Assembly (NCBI GenBank): GCA_036374795.1
Contig: DASUTC010000070.1
Coordinates: 1-47,866, forward strand
Reading direction: 5' to 3'
Length of the DNA stretch: 47,866 bases
Source of the DNA: Herpetosiphonaceae bacterium
Lineage (GTDB): Bacteria; Chloroflexota; Chloroflexia; Chloroflexales; Kallotenuaceae
Shown: one piece after another, positions 42,680 through 47,866 of the stretch
Layout: each line of letters begins with the position of its first letter
Position numbering within the stretch: the stretch's first letter is position 1
Position numbers and translations under genes: made by a program
The notes under the pieces: generated by a model
The model's database searches: none
The model's input: only the letters and a program-made list of their open reading frames with translations
What the model was told of the DNA's origin: nothing

Positions 42680-42693
42680 TATTGTACCACGTG
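42680..42693 (-). promoter_or_regulatory. Promoter motif CACGTGGTACAATA (minus)
   Basis: The -10 is TACAAT (42681-42686) with TGG before it. It drives the 84-residue gene. It is a 13/14 match, inverted, to the motif at 42802-42815. Confidence 0.6.
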
Positions 42694-42801
42694 CCTTTTT
42701 GTTGTACATGTTACTCGGATTAATACCAGATGACATGTATTTATCAAGGCATGAGCCAAAGCCTGCGAGATGATGGAAAGACGTGGATTGGTGCGAATTA
42801 C

Positions 42802-42815
42802 CACGTGATACAATA
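42802..42815 (+). promoter_or_regulatory. Promoter motif CACGTGATACAATA (plus)
   Basis: The -10 is TACAAT (42809-42814) with TGA before it, in the direction of the sigma-like gene; the leader is about 125 bases. It is the partner of 42680-42693. The rest of the gap 42633-42946 shows no gene. Confidence 0.6.
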
Positions 42816-42946
42816 GGCGTGCCTGTGGAACGATCAGGCAACGATTCTGCGGGGTTGGGGTATCCAAGCCAGCAGCATACGATAGGCCGGATTTGACGAG
42901 GCGTAGTACACTATGCGTAGACAACCTCCGCTAAGGGAGCGCTGAT

Positions 42947-43636
42947 ATGGCCTTTCTCTCAAGCATGTCGAACGACGACCTCGCCCAGCGCTGCGCTGAG
43001 GAGACCGAAAAATTCAACAGCCGCCAGGAGAACGATCCGACCTACTGTTTCGAGCTGATGCGGCGGGCGCTCGCAGACGAGTCCGACGAAGCCTTCACGC
43101 GGATCTATCAGATCTACGAGCGGCAGGTGTTGAATTGGGTATATAGCCATAATCGCTTCACGCAGACGGGCGAGAGCGCCGATTTTTTTGCTACGTCGGC
43201 AATGCGGACGTTTTACTTCGCGCTGCGCGGCGAGAAGTTCAGTAAGTTTCCTTCGCTGCCTCAAACCCTCTCCTATTTAAAGATGTGCGTTCACACAGCG
43301 ATTGCGCAGTATCTCCGCGATCAGCAGCCAAACGCATCGATGCCGCTGGGCGAGATGAGCGATGTGCCGCACACGCCGGATCTGGGTGGCCGCATCGACG
43401 CCGCCGAGCTCTGGACGCATATCTGTCGGCTACTGCCCGACGATCGCGATCAGTTGCTGGCGCGCTGCGTGTTCCTGCTAGATTTGAAGCCGCGCCAGAT
43501 TGTGACGGAGCATCCAACGCAGTGGCGCAACGAGCGCGAGGTATCGGTCGCGCTCTACCGGATTCGTCGGGTGCTGCGCAACGATGCGATGCTTCAACGC
43601 ATGTCGGGAATGGCGCTGAATGGACAGGCCGAGTAG
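42947..43636 (+). CDS. Sigma-factor-like protein (sigma-70 family, ECF-type layout)
   Basis: 229 residues, no membrane segment. The N-terminal part resembles sigma region 2 (ALADESDEAFTRIYQIYERQ, VLNWVYSH, FFATSAMRTFYFAL, YLKMCVHTAIAQYLRD), where ECF factors bind -10 DNA and core polymerase. After a linker, the C-terminal part resembles region 4 (LLPDDRDQLLARCVFLLDLK, PRQIVTEHP, EVSVALYRIRRVLRND), a helix-turn-helix for the -35. The match is divergent, so specific ECF group membership is not clear. It is followed 143 bases later by a zinc-finger anti-sigma-like gene, which supports the call. Confidence 0.75.
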   Translation: MAFLSSMSNDDLAQRCAEETEKFNSRQENDPTYCFELMRRALADESDEAFTRIYQIYERQVLNWVYSHNRFTQTGESADFFATSAMRTFYFALRGEKFSKFPSLPQTLSYLKMCVHTAIAQYLRDQQPNASMPLGEMSDVPHTPDLGGRIDAAELWTHICRLLPDDRDQLLARCVFLLDLKPRQIVTEHPTQWRNEREVSVALYRIRRVLRNDAMLQRMSGMALNGQAE

Positions 43637-43779
43637 CAGCATCCTGCCCGATCGCAGGTTGGATCATTCAATTATGATGTTATCGTGATATTAACCGCAT
43701 TTTTGCATTTAGCAGATCAAACGACACACCAGCATACGCACGATCGATATCAAACTTTTTGACAGAGGAGAGGTGAGAT

Positions 43780-44532
43780 ATGGAGTGCCGTCTCCCACCA
43801 CCAATAACAGAAGATCAAATCAGCGCCGCGATCGAGGGCTTCGTCGATCCGGTGGTCCAAAGCCATATCGGGCAATGCCCAAGCTGCAACGTCCGTCTGC
43901 AACACGCACAGCAGATGGAAGGTGCGCTAAAGGCAAAGCTCTATCGCTGGGATTGTCCCTCGCCGCAGCGGCTGGGTGAGTACGTCCTGGCAATGATCAG
44001 TAGCCAGAGCGAGGAGCGCTCGATCGTTCGGCACCTTGAGCAGTGCGCGGCTTGTAAGAGCGAGGTAGAGGAATTAGGTGGCTTCCTGGTCCCCAACACA
44101 GCACCCGACACGGCCACAGTCTCCAAGCCGGAGCCTGCGCGAGAAAAAGAGCGAGGCTGGGCGCATACGTGGCCTCAAGCATTCGGCCAGATCTTCGCGC
44201 GTGTTGTACCGCGCACGTCTGCGCTGGCGATGCGTGGCGCGGCAAGCGGCCCAATTATGGCCGAGGCCGACGGAACAACCATCGTTCTGGATGTGCAGCC
44301 TGCTTCCGAAGGGCAGGTGACGATCCTGGGCCAGGTTGTGGACGCCGATCAGGATCGCTGGACCGGCGCGCTGGTCGTGCTGCGTCAGGCGGGCAACGTC
44401 CAGGCGACAGCGACGGCTAATGACCTTGGCAGCTTTAGCTGCGGACCGCTCGCCGCCGCGCCGGTCGAGCTAATGATCGCCTCGCCGGTTGGTCAGACCG
44501 TCGTGCTGCCGGAAATCGACGTATCCGCGTAA
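43780..44532 (+). CDS. Soluble anti-sigma-like protein with two zinc-finger motifs
   Basis: 250 residues; ATG preceded by GAGAGGTGAGAT. Two ZAS/zf-HC2-type motifs: His29-x3-Cys33-x2-Cys36 (HIGQCPSC) and His85-x3-Cys89-x2-Cys92 (HLEQCAAC). No transmembrane helix, unlike most anti-sigma factors. The C-terminal half (about 160-250) looks like a carboxypeptidase-regulatory/Ig-like beta domain (VTILGQVVDADQDRWTGALV, SFSCGPLAAAPVELMIA). It probably binds the sigma-like protein encoded just upstream. A doubled zinc finger in a soluble protein could sense redox or metal (inference). Confidence 0.75.
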   Translation: MECRLPPPITEDQISAAIEGFVDPVVQSHIGQCPSCNVRLQHAQQMEGALKAKLYRWDCPSPQRLGEYVLAMISSQSEERSIVRHLEQCAACKSEVEELGGFLVPNTAPDTATVSKPEPAREKERGWAHTWPQAFGQIFARVVPRTSALAMRGAASGPIMAEADGTTIVLDVQPASEGQVTILGQVVDADQDRWTGALVVLRQAGNVQATATANDLGSFSCGPLAAAPVELMIASPVGQTVVLPEIDVSA

Positions 44533-44559
44533 GAAGAATCCGCGAACGCGCAGTGCTGC

Positions 44560-44913
44560 CTACTCGGTCCTGCGCCTGCTCGCACCCCCCTCATCGAGCG
44601 GTACGATCTCCCCAGCCGTGAATTGTGTGGTCTTGCCGTCGACTACCGTCGGGTCCAGACCGAACCGATGGGCGCACACAATCCCGCTTCCCTTCGCTCC
44701 CCGGTTATACTGACAATCGAGACAAAGCCCAAACTCGGCGGGCGCGTCGAAGTATGTGCAGCGATCGGCTGGGCGGCGCGGCGAGCCGAAGCTGATCAGC
44801 TTTAGCTCAGCGCTCAGATCCGGCGCGATGCCGAGCGAACGTCCCTCCTGCGGCTCCGGTAGCTCCGGCAGATCTTCAAGGATCGCGCGGCGGCGGCTAC
44901 GCTTGTTCGGCAC
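44560..44913 (-). CDS. Small Cys-containing protein of unknown function
   Basis: 117 residues from a GTG with GGAGGT 5 bases upstream; it overlaps the OsmC gene by 17 bases. The N-terminus is basic (PNKRSRRRAILEDLPELPEP). The middle holds four cysteines: CTYFDAP, LCLDCQYN and GIVCAHRFG, a possible metal site. Third gene of an AI-2E-OsmC row. No family is recognised. Confidence 0.7.
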   Translation of the reverse strand: MPNKRSRRRAILEDLPELPEPQEGRSLGIAPDLSAELKLISFGSPRRPADRCTYFDAPAEFGLCLDCQYNRGAKGSGIVCAHRFGLDPTVVDGKTTQFTAGEIVPLDEGGASRRRTE

Positions 44914-45280
44914 CTGGCACCTCCAGCGTCATCTCAATCCGCGCGCCATGAGTCAGCGTATTATGCACCGTGCATTGCTGCGCGGCGCGCAGCAGCGCTT
45001 TCTGGCGGCTGGGCGGCACATCCGGCCCCACCTGCAGCGTCATCTGCATGTGTCCGACACGGTAGGGCTGCTCGGTGTAATCCCAGACGACGACGACGGC
45101 AAAGTGATGCAGATGAAAATGCGCGGTCGCGGCATAGTCTTGCATGACCGAGGCGGTACACAGCGCCAGCGAGGCTGCCATCATCTGCAACGGGCCGAAA
45201 GGATCGCCGATCACCTCCAGCCCATGCTCCCCATCGATCTCCAGCCGAATATGCTTGTCGTCCACAACATGAAGCTGCAT
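44897..45280 (-). CDS. OsmC-family peroxiredoxin-like protein
   Basis: ATG at 45280 has AAGGAGG 6 bases upstream and shares one base with the preceding stop (TGATG); 127 residues. The two conserved cysteines are in MMAASLALCTASVMQDYA and QQCTVHNTLTHG, the usual OsmC/YhfA positions. The family reduces organic hydroperoxides or acts in thiol chemistry in the cytoplasm. The central VVVVWDYTEQPYRVGHMQM strand fits the fold. Middle gene of the AI-2E row. Confidence 0.88.
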   Translation of the reverse strand: MQLHVVDDKHIRLEIDGEHGLEVIGDPFGPLQMMAASLALCTASVMQDYAATAHFHLHHFAVVVVWDYTEQPYRVGHMQMTLQVGPDVPPSRQKALLRAAQQCTVHNTLTHGARIEMTLEVPGAEQA

Positions 45281-46521
45281 CAGGAAACCTCCTTGACCGA
45301 TGACTCTCGCGGATCGGGTGGCGCTGGCGAGACAGACTCCGTGTGCCAGGTGCTCGGCGGATACGCCACGACGGTATGCTCTTCGCCGTGCTCTGCGCGG
45401 TGATGCCGGATCAATCCTTTGCGCCAGTTGCTCTGCTGCACTACCGTCACCTGCTCGTTCCACCAGCCGCCCGTCTCGTAGAGCGGCAGCAGATAGCGCT
45501 TGACAGCCTTGGCGATGATCGTGGCGATGATCGCGGCGGCAGGGATCGAGAACAAGATGCCCGCCACGCCGTAGATCCGCGCGCCCAGCAGCACGGCAAA
45601 CAGCACCAGCAGCGGGTTAATCCCCAGCTCGCGGCTCATCACGCGCGGCATCAAGACGTTGGTCAGCAGCGTCTGGCCGACCAACAGCAGGCCGATCGCG
45701 ACGATCGTGCTGGCGATGGGCAGCGTAAAGACGATCACGGCGATCAGCAGGATATTCGCCAGTGCGCCGCCGATAAACGGCAGCAGCCGCAGCAGCAGCA
45801 CGGCCATGACCCACAGCGCCGCATTCGGGATGCGAAAGCCGAAGATCAGCGCGGCGCTGGCAAGCGTGCCGATCGCGACGACGTAGAAGTAGCCGCGAAT
45901 ATACGACGAGTAGGTGGTTGTTACATCGCGGACAAAGCCATCGTACTCGTCGCGCCAGCGCGGGGGAATGACCGGACGGAGCATATCGATCATCCGTCCG
46001 GATGTCAGGCTCATGTAGACGCTCACGGTGATCACCAGCGCGATCCGCCCAAGCACGCCCGCGAAGCTCTGCGCCACGTCGAAGGCGCGCTGGGCGAAAA
46101 GGCTGGCAACCGAGGTGCTCGCGCCGACAACTTGCGCGGTGATCGCGTTGGGATCGATCTCCACGCCGCGCTGTTGGAGCCAGAGCGCAGTGTTTTCCGC
46201 GCTCCGCGCGATCTGGTTGGCAAGGACCGGTATCTCCTGCGCCAGGAGTGTAAGCTGCGGCACCAGCCAGACGAAGCCGCTCACCAGACCGCCGATCACG
46301 AGGATGTAGGCGATGGTGATCGCGCCGCCACGCGGCATGCGCCAGCGCTCCAGGCGGCGGATCAGCGGATCGAGAAGCAGCTTGAGCAGCCATGCCAGAC
46401 CAAAGACCAGCAAAATGTCGGCGATCCGGTAGATCAGTTGAAACACTTGCTGGATCAGCCACAGAGCGGCAATCGCCGAGATCAGGATGATCAAGTAGCG
46501 CGGAACCGTAATGCGACCCAT
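45280..46521 (-). CDS. AI-2E family transporter-like membrane protein
   Basis: 413 residues from the ATG at 46521 (GRITVPRYLIILISAIAALW). About eight helices in the family order; signatures GLAWLLKLLLDPLIRRLERW, YIRGYFYVVAIGTLASAALI and MPRVMSRELGINPLLVLFAV match the AI-2E/PerM/YdbI family, which includes the TqsA autoinducer-2 exporter and Na+/H+ antiporters. The transported substrate is not known here. The cytoplasmic C-terminal tail (WRKGLIRHHRAEHGEEHTVV) is His-rich. It starts an operon with OsmC and a small Cys protein. Confidence 0.92.
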   Translation of the reverse strand: MGRITVPRYLIILISAIAALWLIQQVFQLIYRIADILLVFGLAWLLKLLLDPLIRRLERWRMPRGGAITIAYILVIGGLVSGFVWLVPQLTLLAQEIPVLANQIARSAENTALWLQQRGVEIDPNAITAQVVGASTSVASLFAQRAFDVAQSFAGVLGRIALVITVSVYMSLTSGRMIDMLRPVIPPRWRDEYDGFVRDVTTTYSSYIRGYFYVVAIGTLASAALIFGFRIPNAALWVMAVLLLRLLPFIGGALANILLIAVIVFTLPIASTIVAIGLLLVGQTLLTNVLMPRVMSRELGINPLLVLFAVLLGARIYGVAGILFSIPAAAIIATIIAKAVKRYLLPLYETGGWWNEQVTVVQQSNWRKGLIRHHRAEHGEEHTVVAYPPSTWHTESVSPAPPDPRESSVKEVS

Positions 46522-46597
46522 GATAGTGTTCCTAGGGTGGGGAGCCGACGCGGCACGTGCGCGACTCCCCAACGTGTAGCTCCTGCTCCAGGCCAGA

Positions 46598-46670
46598 ATC
46601 AAAGTTCAAAGTTCCAAGTTCGAGGCCCTCACCCCGGTCTGGCACCCGGTCCTTTGTTCTCCCGTGGCCG
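46598..46670. repeat. Dispersed repeat copy between AI-2E gene and proS
   Basis: AAAGTTCAAAGTTCCAAGTTCG followed by AGGCCCTCACCCCGG, GGCACCCGGTCC and TTTGTTCTCC. It joins inverted GAACTTTG words and the CCCTCACCCC element. No terminator for proS is visible. Confidence 0.6.
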
Positions 46671-46681
46671 GCCTATCGGCG

Positions 46682-47866
46682 CTAGTATGAGCGGGCGAAG
46701 ATCGCCTGCCGCCTGGTCTTGCGACCGGTGAAGAAGCAGGTGCCCTCCGCTTCCGGCTGGTCGAACGGTATCACCCGGATCGTCGCCTTGGTTTCGGCTT
46801 TGATCCGATCCTCGTCCGCGCCGTCGCCGTCGAAGTAGGCGCGCACAAAGCCCTGCTCGACCTGCTGCTTGAACTCGTCGTAGGTGCTGACCTCGAAGGT
46901 GTGCTCGCGCTGGAAGCGGAGCGCACGCTCGAACAGCGCCGCCTGGATCTCGTCCAGCAGATGCGTGACATACTGCGTCAGCCCGGCCTGCTCCACAAAC
47001 GCCTTCCCCTCGCGGCCCGGTCGATCGCGGCGAGAGATTGCGACAGTGCCTTTCTGCACGTCTTTCGGCCCGACCTCGATTCGCACCGGCACGCCTTTGA
47101 CCTCCCACTCGTTGAACTTAAAGCCTGGCGAGAGGTTATCGCGATCGTCGATCTTGAAGCGGAAGCGGCCCTTCCAGTCGGCGGTGATGCGATCGACCGC
47201 CTCCATCACGGCGCTGCGCTCGTCGTCGTTCTTGAAGATCGGCACGACTACAACCTGGACCGGCGCGACTTTCGGCGGCAGCACCAGGCCATCGTCGTCG
47301 CTGTGGGCCATGATCAGCGCACCGACCAGCCGAGTCGACGAGCCCCAGGATGTCGTCCAGCAATACTCCTCGCGGTTGTCGGGCGTGGTGTATTTGATGT
47401 CGAAGGAGCGCGCGAAGTTCTGGCCCAGGTTGTGGCTTGTGCCCGCCTGGAGCGCCTTGCCGTCCTGCATCATCGCCTCGATCGCGTAGGTGCGAAGCGC
47501 GCCCGCGAACTTCTCGCGATCGGTCTTGAGGCCGCGCAGCACCGGAATCGCCATGACGCGCTCGACCACATCGGCGTACACATCGTGCAAGATCACCAGC
47601 GTCTCGCGCTCGGCCTCTTCCTCCGTGGCGTGGGCGGTGTGGCCCTCCTGCCACAGGAACTCCGCCGTGCGCAGGAACGGCCGGGTGCGCAGCTCCCAGC
47701 GCATCACATTAGCCCACTGATTGATCAGCACCGGCAGGTCGCGCCACGAGCGAATCCACTTGGCATAGGTCGCGCCGATGATCGTCTCCGATGTCGGACG
47801 AATCACATACGGCTCGGCCAGCTCCTCACCACCGGCGCGCGTCACCTCGGCGACTTCGGGCGCGAA
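46682..47866 (-). CDS. proS: Prolyl-tRNA synthetase (archaeal/eukaryotic type), 5' part outside window
   Basis: 395 codons are visible, open at the right edge. Class II motif 2 (WANVMRWELRTRPFLRTAEF, then LWQEGHTAH) and motif 3 (LVGALIMAHSDDDGLVLPPK) are clear, as are TSHNLGQNFARSF and the anticodon-binding region VVVVPIFKNDD. There is no bacterial INS editing insert between motifs 2 and 3. The protein ends ...AIFARSY, the C-terminal Tyr typical of the type-3 enzyme, after a zinc-binding-like domain that here keeps only one cysteine (EGTCFFTGRKTRRQ). Charges tRNA-Pro in the cytoplasm. Confidence 0.95.
   Translation of the reverse strand, partial: FAPEVAEVTRAGGEELAEPYVIRPTSETIIGATYAKWIRSWRDLPVLINQWANVMRWELRTRPFLRTAEFLWQEGHTAHATEEEAERETLVILHDVYADVVERVMAIPVLRGLKTDREKFAGALRTYAIEAMMQDGKALQAGTSHNLGQNFARSFDIKYTTPDNREEYCWTTSWGSSTRLVGALIMAHSDDDGLVLPPKVAPVQVVVVPIFKNDDERSAVMEAVDRITADWKGRFRFKIDDRDNLSPGFKFNEWEVKGVPVRIEVGPKDVQKGTVAISRRDRPGREGKAFVEQAGLTQYVTHLLDEIQAALFERALRFQREHTFEVSTYDEFKQQVEQGFVRAYFDGDGADEDRIKAETKATIRVIPFDQPEAEGTCFFTGRKTRRQAIFARSY

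Overview
The window is about 48 kb of GC-rich, densely coded bacterial chromosome. It looks like a member of the Chloroflexota (probably class Chloroflexia), although no marker gene proves this. The reasons are the mix of Gram-positive style control (a tryptophan T-box, a transcription-terminating cobalamin riboswitch), surface proteins with Pro/Thr-rich stalks and an LPXTG-like anchor (suggesting a single membrane), an archaeal/eukaryotic-type prolyl-tRNA synthetase and an SPFH-free TPM protein. The taxonomic call is an inference. No complete insertion sequence, CRISPR array, prophage, rRNA or tRNA gene was found.

Layout. 1-8.5 kb: a partial M48 membrane protease, a lipoprotein HtrA protease, a PH-domain membrane protein, a MATE exporter coupled to a degenerate dihydroorotate-dehydrogenase-like protein, a GH2 glycosidase and a small holin-4-like membrane protein. 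8.8-15.7 kb (minus strand): a tryptophan operon read from a strong promoter through a T-box with a TGG specifier into a TIM-barrel isomerase-like gene, an SDR, trpS, trpE, trpG and trpD, then a glutaredoxin-like gene with its own promoter. 16.2-20.6 kb: an acyl-CoA thioesterase and a 1252-residue hybrid sensor kinase.

20.6-27.4 kb (minus strand) is the most interesting part. A cobalamin riboswitch with an intrinsic terminator precedes an alpha/alpha-barrel (prenyltransferase/squalene-oxidase-repeat) surface protein, a DUF4430 surface protein, a CobC-like phosphatase, a 20-codon micro-ORF, EcfT, a NUDIX hydrolase and a fused double EcfA ATPase. The barrel and DUF4430 domains are the two halves of animal intrinsic factor/transcobalamin. 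Here they are separate, surface-tethered proteins next to ECF transporter parts, so the operon is best read as a corrinoid capture and uptake system. No substrate-binding S component is visible.

27.5-33.7 kb: a small hydrophilic protein, a TPM/coiled-coil protein, an EEP-family phosphatase/nuclease, and a DUF58-MoxR pair. 34-41.8 kb: a small secreted protein, a radical-SAM DUF512 protein, Der, a DUF3105 protein, ScpB, an orphan ABC ATPase, a GNAT acetyltransferase and a TPR-like protein. 41.8-47.9 kb: a repeat-filled gap, a small conserved-looking protein divergent from a sigma-factor-like gene, a double zinc-finger anti-sigma-like protein, an AI-2E/OsmC/small-protein operon and the 3' part of proS.

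Across the window at least seven intergenic gaps carry a dispersed repeat built from GAACAAAGGAACC-type and TTGAACTCGAAACTCG-type words, and three carry CCCTCACCCC-type hairpin repeats. Other unexplained signals are a helically phased array of nine GTGGGAT-like heptamers before the MATE gene and a pair of near-identical divergent promoter motifs before the sigma-like gene.
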